64,000 nucleotides of DNA from Candidatus Methylomirabilota bacterium (GTDB lineage Bacteria; Methylomirabilota; Methylomirabilia; Rokubacteriales; CSP1-6). Every line of letters begins with the position of its first letter. Positions within the stretch are counted from its first letter, which is position 1. Below the pieces are notes generated by a model, which was given only the letters and a program-made list of their open reading frames with translations, did no database searches and had not been told where the DNA came from. The stretch is from contig DASTFB010000047.1 in assembly GCA_035709005.1 (NCBI GenBank), positions 62,001 through 126,000 of the forward strand, written 5' to 3'. Shown here one piece after another: positions 16,773 through 25,725 of the stretch. Both the position numbers and the translations under genes were made by a program.

Positions 16773-17995
16773 TAGACGTCGAGGCGGTTGCGGACCATCC
16801 GCCGCAGCGACGCGGCGTCGAAGGCGGTGGCCTGCCGGCTCGGCGGCGCCGCCTCGGTCTTCAAGCCGGTCTCGCTCACGATCGCGCAGATGCTCTGCCC
16901 GGGATCCAGCGCCTTCTCGGCCAAGAGCCGCCGGAGGACGGCGAGACTGGCCACCCCCGTCGGCCCCGCCCAGATCCCCTCGGTCCGGGCCAGCATCCGC
17001 TGGGCGTCCAGGATGTCGTCGTCCTCGGCATCCCCCGCGAGGCCGCCCAGCTGGCGGAGGATGCGGAGCGTCCACTGGCCCTTGCGGCCCGGGTCGCCGG
17101 CGGCCAGGCCCTCGGCGACGGTGTAGCCGATCTTGAGCGGCGTGAGCGCGCCGCCGTCACGGAACGCCCGGGCGATGGCGTTGGCGCGGGTCGCCTGGGC
17201 CGCCACCAGGCGGGGCATTTTGGCGATCCATCCCGCCTCGAGCATTTCCCGAAAGCCGCGGGCGGCGGCGATGAAGGTCTCCCCGACGGCGACGGGCGCC
17301 ACCACAACGTCGGGCGGCACCCACCCGGTCTGCTCGGCGATCTCGTAGGCCAGGGTCTTCTTGCCCTCGTGCTTGTACGGATTGCGGGAGGCCCCGCAAT
17401 CGAAGAAGAGCTGCTCTTGAGCCAGGCGGTCCCACAGCTGGATGAGGTCGTCGTAGACGCCTTGATAGAGCACGAGGTCGCTCGTGGTCGCCGCCATGTG
17501 CAGGAGCTTGGGGGCCGAGGCGCGTTCGTAGGCGAAGATCAGCGAGCGGAGCCCGGCCCGGGCCGAGTACGCGGCGATGGACGACCCGGCGTTTCCCGAG
17601 GACACCACGGACGTCGCGTGAAAGCCGAACTGCAGCGCGGCCGCGACGGCCGTGGCCGACGTGCGGTCCTTGATGGTCCCCGTGGGGTTGGCGCCCTCGA
17701 ACTTGACCAGCAGCCGCCGCACGTTGAGCCGGGCGGCCAGGCGGGGACACTCGAGTAGTGGCGTCTCACCTTCACCCAGGCTGACCCGATGGGCCGGGTC
17801 CGCGATGGGCAGCACGGGCGCGTAGCGCCAGAGGCCGGCGCCGGTGAAGAGGGCGCGCCCATGCCGCCGCAACCTGTCGAGGTCGTAGCGGAACTCGAGG
17901 AGGCCCTGACACTTGTCGCATTCCAGCCGGTAGCCGAGCGGGTACCCCGCGCCACAGTCGATGCAGACCAGTTGCTGCGCGAGCGAGTCGATCAT
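16772..17995 (-). CDS. thrC: Threonine synthase, PLP-dependent
   Basis: This 407-residue protein has an N-terminal zinc-ribbon-like pair (CIDCGAG ... CDKCQG, residues 11-30). LGEGETPLL and the PLP-binding lysine in ANPTGTIKDRTS (Lys109) follow, then the phosphate-binding SSGNAGSSIAAY, as in type I threonine synthases. It converts O-phosphohomoserine to threonine. Other PLP lyases of this fold cannot be fully excluded, but the zinc-ribbon start is typical of threonine synthase. It overlaps the upstream CgeB-like gene by 4 bp (ATGA). Confidence 0.85.
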   Translation of the reverse strand: MIDSLAQQLVCIDCGAGYPLGYRLECDKCQGLLEFRYDLDRLRRHGRALFTGAGLWRYAPVLPIADPAHRVSLGEGETPLLECPRLAARLNVRRLLVKFEGANPTGTIKDRTSATAVAAALQFGFHATSVVSSGNAGSSIAAYSARAGLRSLIFAYERASAPKLLHMAATTSDLVLYQGVYDDLIQLWDRLAQEQLFFDCGASRNPYKHEGKKTLAYEIAEQTGWVPPDVVVAPVAVGETFIAAARGFREMLEAGWIAKMPRLVAAQATRANAIARAFRDGGALTPLKIGYTVAEGLAAGDPGRKGQWTLRILRQLGGLAGDAEDDDILDAQRMLARTEGIWAGPTGVASLAVLRRLLAEKALDPGQSICAIVSETGLKTEAAPPSRQATAFDAASLRRMVRNRLDV

Positions 17996-18984
17996 CGGAC
18001 GCCGAAACGCTGGTCGACGACCGAGAGGATCTCCTCGAGACGGTGCCGCAGCGTGTGCTCGGCCAGGGCGCGCTGCCGGCCGCTCTCGGCGATGGCGCGC
18101 GCTTCTTCCGGATGGGCCAGGTAGTGGTCGAGCTGGCGCCGCAGCTCGGCCACATCGCGGTAGGTCACGACCTCCTCGCCGGGCTTGAACAGCGTGGAGA
18201 GATCGTCCTTGAGGTCCACCACCTGACAGGCCCCGGCCGCCGCCAGCTCGAACGCTCGGATGTTGACCCCCACGATGTCGTTCAGGGGATGGTGGGGGTT
18301 CAGCGAGAGGCGCGCGCCCGAATAGACGACCAGCTTGGCCCGACCCCAGACGCCCCCGCCCCGGACTACGGCGCGCGCGCGGGGGTCGGCGGCTCGATGC
18401 CAGTCGGGCCCCCACACGCCGAGCGGATAGTCTACGAGCTCGGTGACGAATCGCTCCCGATAGGGATAGCGGCGGCCGACCAGGGCGATGAGGCCGTCGA
18501 GGGCTCGCGCTTCCTCCGGCGTGGGGTCGACGGGGTGGTGGAAGGCGGGCACGCAGTACAGCGGCAGGTAATAGAGATTGCGCAAGCCGGCCAGCTGGAG
18601 CTGCCGCATCGCGTACCGCTCCTTGGTGAAGAACACGTCGTACGGCTCGATGTGTGAAAACGGCATCATGAGGAGCGGATTGTCGGGAAAGACGTTCAGG
18701 AACAGCGCGTCGGTGGCCGCCTTGACGCGGCGGATGAGCTCAGGGGTGATCGGGCCGCCCTTGAGCACGAGCACGATGGCCGGTCGCCAGGCCCGGCACT
18801 CCCGTTCCAGGCGGGCGAGAATGACGCGCTGGTACACGGCCTTGGTGGACCGGTTCCGGTACAGGACGTTTTCCCGCCGGTACGCGAACGTGCGCGCCTC
18901 GTGGCCCATCGCGGTGAGCTCGTCCCGGAAATCGACCCCGAAGTCCCCGGCGCGCTCGACGCCGAGGACGATCAGCCAGCGCAT
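17992..18984 (-). CDS. CgeB-like glycosyltransferase
   Basis: This 330-residue protein has the glycosyltransferase GT-B layout. The N-terminal part has ALFLNVFPDNPLLM and DVFFTKERYAMRQLQLAG. The C-terminal part has GVNIRAFELAAAGACQVVDLKDDLSTLFKPGEEVVTY, the nucleotide-sugar binding signature shared with CgeB (spore maturation) and GT4-like enzymes. It probably adds a sugar to a surface or secondary molecule; the acceptor is unknown. It is translationally coupled to threonine synthase, which does not suggest an obvious shared pathway. Confidence 0.75.
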   Translation of the reverse strand: MRWLIVLGVERAGDFGVDFRDELTAMGHEARTFAYRRENVLYRNRSTKAVYQRVILARLERECRAWRPAIVLVLKGGPITPELIRRVKAATDALFLNVFPDNPLLMMPFSHIEPYDVFFTKERYAMRQLQLAGLRNLYYLPLYCVPAFHHPVDPTPEEARALDGLIALVGRRYPYRERFVTELVDYPLGVWGPDWHRAADPRARAVVRGGGVWGRAKLVVYSGARLSLNPHHPLNDIVGVNIRAFELAAAGACQVVDLKDDLSTLFKPGEEVVTYRDVAELRRQLDHYLAHPEEARAIAESGRQRALAEHTLRHRLEEILSVVDQRFGVR

Positions 18985-19037
18985 CAGAGGTAGCCTAGCA
19001 CAGAGGCGTCGGCGGCCTGACGCGGCGAGGAACCGGC

Positions 19038-20078
19038 TCAGGCGACCGCGGAGGTGACCGTCTGCCGGAAGCGGGTCGCGAACAGAGGATCTTCGAGCGC
19101 CGCCGTGGCGACCAACACGGCATTGGCCCCCTCGCGCAGCAGTTGCCGCGCGCGCGCCACCGTCGAGATGCCGCCGACCGCGAGCACCGCGTGGGGCCAT
19201 TCTCCTGCGCGCCGCCAGGCCAGCATCTCGGCGATGTGCCGGTAGGCCACCGGGAAGGTCGCCGACCCCACGACGGTGGCCCACTCGCGGCCACTGCCCT
19301 CGAAGGCCGCGTTGCCCCCCTCGTCGATCACACGCCGGGGAATGCCGTGGACGAGGACGAAGCCGTTGGTCCATGGGGCCACGCGAGAGATCGTGTCGTG
19401 CAGTGCACGCGGGCTCCGGAACACGCCGAGCTTGGCCAGCAGCGGGACGCCCACGCTCGTGCGGACCCGGTGGAGAATCTGCGCCGAGAGCGTGACGTGC
19501 TCGTAGACCATCTGCCCCGGCTCGCCGTACGGGTTGGGGATGGCCAGGTGCACCTCGATCACGTCGGCGCCGGCCTCGGCCGCCCATCGCGCGCACCGGG
19601 CGTAATCGCCGATGAACCCTTCGGGCCCTTCACCGGGCGCCGGGGTGCCCACCACGCTCGCCACCAGGATCTGGCCGGCCCGCAGCCGGTCCTTGGCCCG
19701 CCGGATGTCCTTGCGCCACACCTCGGGCTCCATCGAGGGCAACCCCAGCGAGACGGCGATGGTCGTGCCGTTGAGGTGTCCTCGCCGGCCAGCCACGGCG
19801 ACCTCTTCACGGTTGTCCACGAGCCGGATGTTCGGCAGGTTGTGCGCCGGATGCGGCCGCGACCGGACCGTCGCGTAGGTGAGCACGTCGAAGCCCAGGC
19901 GGGCATAGCCTTCCACCCACTTGGAGTTGAGCAGGGGCCCGGCGGCGATGCCGAGCGGCGAGTTCAGGGCGTAGCCGAGGAGATGTCCGCCCGTGGGCGA
20001 GGGCAGATGACGGGGACGCGGGAGCGCAGGGGCGTGAGCGTAGTTCCAGGCATACGATCGATCGACCCGGTACACCAA
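19038..20078 (-). CDS. Dihydroorotate dehydrogenase-like FMN oxidoreductase
   Basis: This 346-residue protein has the TIM-barrel FMN features of the DHODH superfamily: NSPLGIAAGPLLNSKWVEGYARLGFDVLTYATV near residues 38-70, the middle DVIEVHLAIPNPYGE, LLAKLGVF (Lys), and the phosphate-binding LAVGGISTVARARQLLREGANAVLVATAALEDP. It differs from canonical PyrD in spacing and in its ending, and no pyrimidine genes are nearby. It may therefore act on another dihydro-pyrimidine or enone. It is the first gene of the leftward group ending with the glycosylase. Confidence 0.75.
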   Translation of the reverse strand: MVYRVDRSYAWNYAHAPALPRPRHLPSPTGGHLLGYALNSPLGIAAGPLLNSKWVEGYARLGFDVLTYATVRSRPHPAHNLPNIRLVDNREEVAVAGRRGHLNGTTIAVSLGLPSMEPEVWRKDIRRAKDRLRAGQILVASVVGTPAPGEGPEGFIGDYARCARWAAEAGADVIEVHLAIPNPYGEPGQMVYEHVTLSAQILHRVRTSVGVPLLAKLGVFRSPRALHDTISRVAPWTNGFVLVHGIPRRVIDEGGNAAFEGSGREWATVVGSATFPVAYRHIAEMLAWRRAGEWPHAVLAVGGISTVARARQLLREGANAVLVATAALEDPLFATRFRQTVTSAVA

Positions 20079-20216
20079 AGACAGGCTCCACCACTCCTTT
20101 CATGCGGCCGCTGCCGCTGAAACGTAAGTATATCAGACATTTAGCGTCCATGCTGGACCGCCCGCCACACCTTTAAATCCGCATCTTTAGCCATCAAACA
20201 GCCTAGAACCGCTGCA

Positions 20217-21206
20217 CTAGCGGAAGGCCGGCATCACCTCGCGGGCGATGAGCTCGAGTCCCCGCACGATGTGCGCGTGGGGCATGCCGGGGAAGAACAT
20301 CCGGCAGATGAGGTGGGTCATGCCGTATCGCGCGACGAACTTTTCGACCTGGGCGATGCACTGCTCGGGTCCGCCGATAATGAACCGGTCCTCCATGAGG
20401 CGGTCCAAGTCGGTGGCGATGGAGGCGTCGATGAAGGGATGACGCCACCCGCCGGCGTACTCCTTACGGTAGGCGACCATGATGTGCTGCTCGGCCAGCT
20501 CACGGGCCCGCCGGTCGCTGTCGGCGATGATGACGTCGCGGGTGAGCGGCCACTCGGCGATGGGCCCGTCCCGTCCGGCGGCCTTGCGGTGCTCGAGGAA
20601 CCGCCGCTTGCCGTCCAGGAGCCGTTCGAGGCCGGCCGTGGGGCCGGGGATCCAGTTGTCGGCCAGCGTGGCGGCTCGCTTCAGCGTGATCTCGCCCCAG
20701 CCGCCGATCCAGAGCGGCGGGTGCGGCTGGCTCAGGGGCGGAGGCTCGAGCCGCCCGTCCACGGTGTAGTAGCGGCCCTTGAACTGCACCCGCTCCCCCG
20801 ACCACAGCCCGTTCATGATGGCCAGCTGCTCCTCGAAGCGCGCGCCCCGCTTCTCCAGATCCACGCCGTAGAGGGCGAACTCGTCGGGCTTGTAGCCGAT
20901 GGCGATGCCCAGCGTGAACCGACCCTGGGACATCACGTCGAGGAGGGCCACGTCCTCGGCCAGCCGCACCGGGTGGTAGAAGGCGGACACCAGGATGTCC
21001 GTCCCGAGGCTCAGGCGGGTCGTGCGCGTGACGAAGCCGGCCAGCACGGTCAGCGGCGAGGGCCAGTAGTGATTCGTCACCGAGTGGTGCTCCTCCATCC
21101 ACGCGGAGTCGAACCCCAGCTCCTCGGCCCGACACACCTCTTCGAGCGCCTCGCGATAGTAGTGGCCGCCCTCGATGGGGATGAAACCGATCTTCAGTCG
21201 GCCCAT
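20217..21206 (-). CDS. LLM class flavin-dependent oxidoreductase
   Basis: This 329-residue luciferase-like TIM barrel has the motifs FDSAWMEEHHS, TRLSLGTDILVSAFYHPVRLAEDVALLDVMSQGRFTLGIAIGY and PPLWIGGWGEITLKRAATLADNWIPGP. Such proteins use FMN or F420 to oxidise alkanes, aldehydes, alkanesulfonates or similar molecules. The substrate is not readable from sequence. The stretch from 20079 to 20216 before the DHODH-like gene is relatively AT-rich and may carry its promoter. The gene is divergent from the cupin gene. Confidence 0.85.
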   Translation of the reverse strand: MGRLKIGFIPIEGGHYYREALEEVCRAEELGFDSAWMEEHHSVTNHYWPSPLTVLAGFVTRTTRLSLGTDILVSAFYHPVRLAEDVALLDVMSQGRFTLGIAIGYKPDEFALYGVDLEKRGARFEEQLAIMNGLWSGERVQFKGRYYTVDGRLEPPPLSQPHPPLWIGGWGEITLKRAATLADNWIPGPTAGLERLLDGKRRFLEHRKAAGRDGPIAEWPLTRDVIIADSDRRARELAEQHIMVAYRKEYAGGWRHPFIDASIATDLDRLMEDRFIIGGPEQCIAQVEKFVARYGMTHLICRMFFPGMPHAHIVRGLELIAREVMPAFR

Positions 21207-21278
21207 GGAATTCTCCTTTTGCGGGCCGCATTGTACCCTGGCCCGTGAGGCGGGTTGCCGGCGACGGCCCTTCTTGAG

Positions 21279-21307
21279 TTGACTCCCCGGAGGTCGGCGA
21301 TTAGGGT
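21279..21307 (+). promoter_or_regulatory. Sigma-70-like promoter upstream of the cupin gene
   Basis: TTGACT (21279-21284) and TAGGGT (21302-21307) are separated by 17 bp, ending 28 bp before the cupin ATG. The -35 box has one mismatch; the -10 box keeps T, A and the final T. The Shine-Dalgarno AAGGAGG follows before the ATG. Confidence 0.4.
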
Positions 21308-21335
21308 GGGCAGCCGACGGATCAAGGAGGACCGG

Positions 21336-21701
21336 ATGGCACTCATGCCAGGCTTCCATGCTCTCGAGAAGCTGCCCGAGGAACGGGTGACCGACAAGAT
21401 CAGCCGCCGGATACTGACCGGCGACCGGGAGATGATCGTGTGGTGGTCCATGAAGGCGGGCGCCCACGCCGCGGCCCACCGCCATCCGCACGAGCAGATC
21501 TTCTGGATGCTGTCCGGCCGGATGGAGTTTCGCCTCGGTGACGAGCGGCGCACGTGCCGAGCGGGGGACATCGCCGTCATTCCCGGCGGAGTCGAGCACG
21601 AGGCGTGGTTCCCCGAGGATACGGAGGTCGTCGACGTCTTCTCGCCGCCTCGCGAAGACTTTCTGTCCGGCGAGGCCCCCGCCTACATGCGGCGGGGGTA
21701 G
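21336..21701 (+). CDS. Cupin domain protein
   Basis: This 121-residue protein is a single cupin barrel. Motif 1 is AAAHRHPHEQIFWMLSGRMEFRLG (about residues 47-70) with two His, a further His and a Glu/Gln position. Motif 2 is AGDIAVIPGGVEHEAWFPEDTEV with a second His. It is likely a small metal-binding protein, either an enzyme or a sensor. A strong Shine-Dalgarno (AAGGAGG) precedes the ATG. ThyX follows 38 bp later. Confidence 0.82.
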   Translation: MALMPGFHALEKLPEERVTDKISRRILTGDREMIVWWSMKAGAHAAAHRHPHEQIFWMLSGRMEFRLGDERRTCRAGDIAVIPGGVEHEAWFPEDTEVVDVFSPPREDFLSGEAPAYMRRG

Positions 21702-21739
21702 ACGAGCCGGGCCGCGGGCCGGGGTAAGATCGTGCGCAG

Positions 21740-23347
21740 ATGATGGAGCGCCTCACCCCCGAGGAACGCGCGGCCCTCGCCCCGTATTTCACCGACCTCG
21801 ACGGCCCGGTCTTCGCCCTGGTGAACTTGCCCGAGGTCGTCAAGGGCGCCCTCTTCGCCCGGTATTCGCGCTCGCCGAAGTCGCTTCGCCGGCTGTTCCT
21901 CGACGAGTTCAGAAGCGACGTGGAATCGGCCCGAGGCGCGGACTCGGGCCCCGGTGTCCGCACGGCTCGGGCGGACGCCCTCTACGAGCGGGTGCTGCTG
22001 GAATACGGCGACGACTCGGTCGCCCAGCTGGGCGGGGTCCACCTCGCCTGCGAGGGAGCCTCGAACATCCTCACCAAGGTGCTCGAGTGGGGGCGCCTCA
22101 TGGCCTACCTCGAGCAGTCCACGCGTTACATCCCCTACGACGACCGGCCGGATGGCCGCTACCGGTATCACGTCCCCGCCGAGCTGGAGGGGCCGCTCCG
22201 AGATCGGTACGTCGCCGCGCTGGACCAGGCCTTCGAGACCTACCGTCGGTGGCTGCCGCGGCTGCGCGAGCTCTACGAAGGGCGCTTCCCCCGCGCCGGT
22301 GGGGACTCCGAACAGGTGCACCGCCTCACCATCCGGGCCAAGGCCCTCGACACCCTGCGCGGGTTGCTGCCCGCGGCGTCCGTGTCCAACGTGGGCATCT
22401 ACGGCACCGGCCAGGCCTACGAGCAGCTCCTACTGCGCATGCGCGCGCATCCGCTGGCCGAGGTCCGCGCCTGCGCCGACCTCATGCTGCGGGAGTTGCG
22501 CAAGGTCATCCCGGCCTTCCTCAGACGAGTGGACCTCGCCGACCGGGGCGGCGCCTGGTCGGCCTACCTGGCCGACACGCGAGAGGCCACCCGGCGCGTG
22601 GCCGCCGACGTGCTCGGTGAGGCGTCCCCCGAGCCGCGCGAGGAGGTGACACTGTCGGACTTCGACCCCGACGGCGAGGTGAAAGTCGTGGCCGCCGCGC
22701 TCTACGCCGCGTCCCGGTTGCCCGATGACCAGCTGCTCGCCCTGGCCCGCCGCTTGAGCCCCGAGGAGCGGCTCGCCGTGCTCCACGCCTACGTCGGCAA
22801 GCGGCGCAACCGCCGGCACAAGCCCGGCCGGGCCTTCGAGCGTACGGGCTACCGCTTCGACATCCTGGCCGACTACGGCGCCTTCCGCGATCTGCAACGC
22901 CACCGCTTGCTCACGCTGGAGTGGCAGCGGCTCACGCCCGCCCATGGCTACACGGTTCCCGTGGCGGTGGACGAGGTGGGCGCGCGCGCGGACTGGGAGC
23001 GCGTGATGGACGCCTCCGCGGCGCTGCACGACGCGATCGCCGCCCACGGCCTTACCGACGTCGCCTCCTACGCGGTCGCCATGGCCTACCGCGTGCGGTT
23101 CTACATGGAGATGAACGCGCGGGAGGCCATGCATGTCATCGAGCTGCGGAGCGCGCCCCAGGGACACCCGACTTACCGGCGGCTGGCTCAGACGATGCAC
23201 CGGCTGATCGGAGAGCGCGCCGGGCATCGGGCCATCGCCGCGGCCATGACCTTTGCCGACCACTCCGAGGTCGCGCTGGAGCGCCTGGAGTCCGAACGCG
23301 CCGCCGAGCGCCGCCGTGGGCGCTCGGGCGATACGTCGTCCCGCTGA
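21740..23347 (+). CDS. Two-domain ThyX-like FAD-dependent thymidylate synthase
   Basis: This 535-residue protein is about twice the length of ordinary ThyX (220-270 residues) and contains two ThyX-like halves. The first half has YGDDSVAQLGGVHLACEG and EQSTRYIPYD (from residue 125), which matches the end of the ThyX signature (the Ser and the RY). Its RHR is reduced to a single Arg (WGRLMAYLEQS). The second half has RHR at residues 387-389 (LQRHRLLTLEWQR) but lacks the signature Ser. ThyX uses FAD and methylene-tetrahydrofolate to make dTMP, with active sites at subunit interfaces, so the two halves may complement each other. A different reductase role is possible. No thyA is in the window. 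Confidence 0.8.
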   Translation: MMERLTPEERAALAPYFTDLDGPVFALVNLPEVVKGALFARYSRSPKSLRRLFLDEFRSDVESARGADSGPGVRTARADALYERVLLEYGDDSVAQLGGVHLACEGASNILTKVLEWGRLMAYLEQSTRYIPYDDRPDGRYRYHVPAELEGPLRDRYVAALDQAFETYRRWLPRLRELYEGRFPRAGGDSEQVHRLTIRAKALDTLRGLLPAASVSNVGIYGTGQAYEQLLLRMRAHPLAEVRACADLMLRELRKVIPAFLRRVDLADRGGAWSAYLADTREATRRVAADVLGEASPEPREEVTLSDFDPDGEVKVVAAALYAASRLPDDQLLALARRLSPEERLAVLHAYVGKRRNRRHKPGRAFERTGYRFDILADYGAFRDLQRHRLLTLEWQRLTPAHGYTVPVAVDEVGARADWERVMDASAALHDAIAAHGLTDVASYAVAMAYRVRFYMEMNAREAMHVIELRSAPQGHPTYRRLAQTMHRLIGERAGHRAIAAAMTFADHSEVALERLESERAAERRRGRSGDTSSR

Positions 23348-23373
23348 ACGGGACATCCCGCCGGGGAGGAATC

Positions 23374-23961
23374 ATGGTGGCTCAATCAGCGGAGTTGCGG
23401 CGGAAGGCACGCGAGTATCTGACGACCCGGGGAAGCCAGGCGGCCGCCGCGGTCATTCACGATCGCGTCGCTGCGGCGTTCGCCGCGCTGGGAGGGTTGC
23501 TGGACACCCGCTCGCCCGACGTGGCGGCCCGGCGGACGCTCCCCGGAGAATGGTCGGTGCAGGAGATCGCCGATCACCTGCTCGAGACACATCGCGCGGG
23601 ATTGGACGAGCTGCGCTGCCTCCTCGGCGGGCAGCGGCCGCCCGGTCCTCCCATTCCGGCCGGGCTGCAATCCAAAGCGCCGATGCTGAGGCCCTGGCCC
23701 TGGCTGCGCACCGAGCTTGCGCGGCTCCATGACGACATCCTCGGCGTCCTGGCGGCCGTCCCCTCGGATTTCGAGACCGCGGCTCGGGCCCCGCTGATCA
23801 TGGTGGTCAATGTTCCCGGCCCCGGGGGAACTTGCACGCCGGATCACTGGATCGAGGAGCTCGACTGGAAAGCCTACGCCGTCGTGTGGCGCCTGCACGT
23901 CCTCGATCACCTGGGTCAGGCCAAGAAGGTCCTCGCCGCCTCCCTCCGGCCTATGGCTTGA
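23374..23961 (+). CDS. DinB-family protein
   Basis: This 195-residue protein is predicted to be a helical bundle with metal-type histidines in EIADHLLETHRAG and in RLHVLDHLGQAKK, as in the DinB/YfiT metal-dependent hydrolase-like superfamily. Members include thiol-dependent transferases, for example those using mycothiol or bacillithiol, and many of unknown function. It begins 26 bp after thyX with a GGGGAGGA Shine-Dalgarno. It overlaps the convergent superoxide dismutase gene by 11 bp. Confidence 0.7.
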   Translation: MVAQSAELRRKAREYLTTRGSQAAAAVIHDRVAAAFAALGGLLDTRSPDVAARRTLPGEWSVQEIADHLLETHRAGLDELRCLLGGQRPPGPPIPAGLQSKAPMLRPWPWLRTELARLHDDILGVLAAVPSDFETAARAPLIMVVNVPGPGGTCTPDHWIEELDWKAYAVVWRLHVLDHLGQAKKVLAASLRPMA

Positions 23962-24502
23962 CGAGGACTCCGCAGGCGAGGCGGGGGCCGCTGTTGCCGG
24001 TGGGGTCCGTACGGTGGTCGTCGGCAGCGGCATGGATGACCAGGGCGCGGGCGTCATCGAGGAGCGAGTTCCACCCGGTGCCCAGGGTGACCCGCTCGGT
24101 GAACGTCTCCAGGCGGCCGGTTCCATCGGCGTCGACCCGCATGTTGGGGAGGTCGCCGACGTGGGGGCCGGCGGGGTTCAGGATTCCGTGCCCCCTCCGG
24201 GTCGGGTTGAAGTGCCCCCCGGCCGAGGCGAAGCTCGGTGGATCGCATCGCCCCATCTCGTGGATGTGGACGCCCTTGTCACCGGGGGGCAGGCCGCTCA
24301 CGGTAACGACAATCCGGACGCCACCGGTCACCTGGGCCAGCGACGCTGTCCCGACGACCTCGTCCCGGGCGTTCCTCAGCACGGCAGTCGCCGTGGCGGG
24401 CGGGGCCTGCAGCACGGCCAGGCACCCCCCGGTCGCAAGCAAGATCACCGCGAGCGTGACGGGCCAGCGTCCGTCCCCGACGATCCCCGTCAGCGCCGGC
24501 AC
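23951..24502 (-). CDS. Superoxide dismutase [Cu-Zn], exported
   Basis: From a GTG at 24502 this is a 183-residue protein with a hydrophobic N-terminal export sequence (WPVTLAVILLATGGC; a lipoprotein is possible). The Cu,Zn-SOD motif GVHIHEMGRCDPPSFASAGGHFNP is present, with further His at PHVGDLP and Asp/His in LVIHAAADDHRTDPTGNSGPRLACGV. It dismutates superoxide in the periplasm. The start is uncertain; other GTG codons lie nearby. It converges on DinB and follows two M20 genes on the same strand. Confidence 0.88.
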   Translation of the reverse strand: MPALTGIVGDGRWPVTLAVILLATGGCLAVLQAPPATATAVLRNARDEVVGTASLAQVTGGVRIVVTVSGLPPGDKGVHIHEMGRCDPPSFASAGGHFNPTRRGHGILNPAGPHVGDLPNMRVDADGTGRLETFTERVTLGTGWNSLLDDARALVIHAAADDHRTDPTGNSGPRLACGVLVKP

Positions 24503-24534
24503 TCGTGGGCATGGGTGTCTTCGCTCGCCGATCC

Positions 24535-25725
24535 TCAGGGCGCCGCGCCACCGCGGGCGAAGTCGTCCTTGGCCTGCCGGAGCGCATCCGGTGACGCCAG
24601 CAAGTCGAGGGCGGTCATGGCCAGGGCCTTGGCCCCCACGAGGATGCCAGCCCGGGCCATCGGCGAGCGCGCCCATTCGGCGAATTCTCGGGAGTGGCCG
24701 GGCACCCCGTCCGGCGAGATGCGCACGTACGGATGGATCGTGGGGACGGCATGGCTGAGGTTGCCGCAGTCCGTCGAGCCGTAGCCGGCGTCGCCGTCTT
24801 CGGGATCTTCCGAGACGTCGATCAAGGCGAGATTCCGGGCGAACAGTCGAGCCATGGTGGCGTTGGGCCGTAGCGGCTCGTGGACGACGGGATCGGCCGT
24901 CACCTTCGCGGTGCAGCCGGTCGCCGTCGCGGCGCCGTCGGCGCAGGCCTGGAACCGACGGAGCAGCTCGAAGCAGTACGTCCTGTCCAACGACCGCAGA
25001 TAGAAGTCGGCGCTGGTGTGCTCGGGAATGATGTTGGGCTGGGCGCCGCCGTTCACGATGACGCCGTGCACGCGCGCGTCCGGGCGCAGCTGCTGGCGCA
25101 TGGCGTCCAGAGCCACGAAGAGCTGGATGACGGCGTTGAGGGCATTCACCCCGCGCCAGGGCCACGAGGAGGCGTGCGCCGCGCGTCCGAAGAACTCGGC
25201 CTTCACCTTCACGATTCCCAGGCTGGGCCGCCACACCCGAGTGCCCGAGCGTCCGTGGATCATCAGTGCGGCGTCCACGTCACGGAACACCCCGGCCTCC
25301 AGGAGCTTGACCTTGCCGGCCCCGCCCTCTTCGGCCGGCGTACCGATCACCTGGATCTCACCGGCGAACGGAAGCCGACCCAACGCCAGCGCGGCCCCGG
25401 CTCCCGCGCCGGCGGCGGCGATGACGTTGTGGCCGCAGGCGTGCCCGATGCCGGGCAGGGCGTCGTACTCGCAGAGGATGGCTACGCGGGGGCCGGGCCC
25501 GGCGCCGGAGATGGTGGCGCGGAACGCCGTAGGCAGCCCGACACCCCGCTCGACCCGCGCGCCGTGGAGCTCCAGGAACTCCGTGAGCCAGGCGTGCGCC
25601 TGCTCCTCCTTGAAGCACAGCTCGGGATGCCCGTGGATCCTGAGGGACAGCTGCTCGAGCTCGTCGCCCAGACGGTCGACGGCCTCGGCGAGCCCGGTCT
25701 TGATGGCGTCGGCCGCCGCGCTCAC
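24535..25725 (-). CDS. M20-family amidohydrolase (second of a tandem pair)
   Basis: The GTG start overlaps the previous stop (GTGA), giving 396 residues. It carries metal ligands in GHACGHNVIAAAG and IGTPAEEGGAGKV, then LMIHGRSGTRVW, GRAAHASSWPW and TDCGNLSHAVP near the end. This is the AbgB/amidohydrolase branch of M20, di-zinc enzymes that cut N-acyl amino acids, p-aminobenzoyl-glutamate and related amides. It is a close paralogue of the upstream gene and is translationally coupled to it. Confidence 0.85.
   Translation of the reverse strand: MSAAADAIKTGLAEAVDRLGDELEQLSLRIHGHPELCFKEEQAHAWLTEFLELHGARVERGVGLPTAFRATISGAGPGPRVAILCEYDALPGIGHACGHNVIAAAGAGAGAALALGRLPFAGEIQVIGTPAEEGGAGKVKLLEAGVFRDVDAALMIHGRSGTRVWRPSLGIVKVKAEFFGRAAHASSWPWRGVNALNAVIQLFVALDAMRQQLRPDARVHGVIVNGGAQPNIIPEHTSADFYLRSLDRTYCFELLRRFQACADGAATATGCTAKVTADPVVHEPLRPNATMARLFARNLALIDVSEDPEDGDAGYGSTDCGNLSHAVPTIHPYVRISPDGVPGHSREFAEWARSPMARAGILVGAKALAMTALDLLASPDALRQAKDDFARGGAAP

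Noticed and set aside
20079-20216. Possible small RNA or tRNA in the AT-rich gap
   Set aside because: No cloverleaf or stable long hairpin was found. It is more likely just a promoter region.
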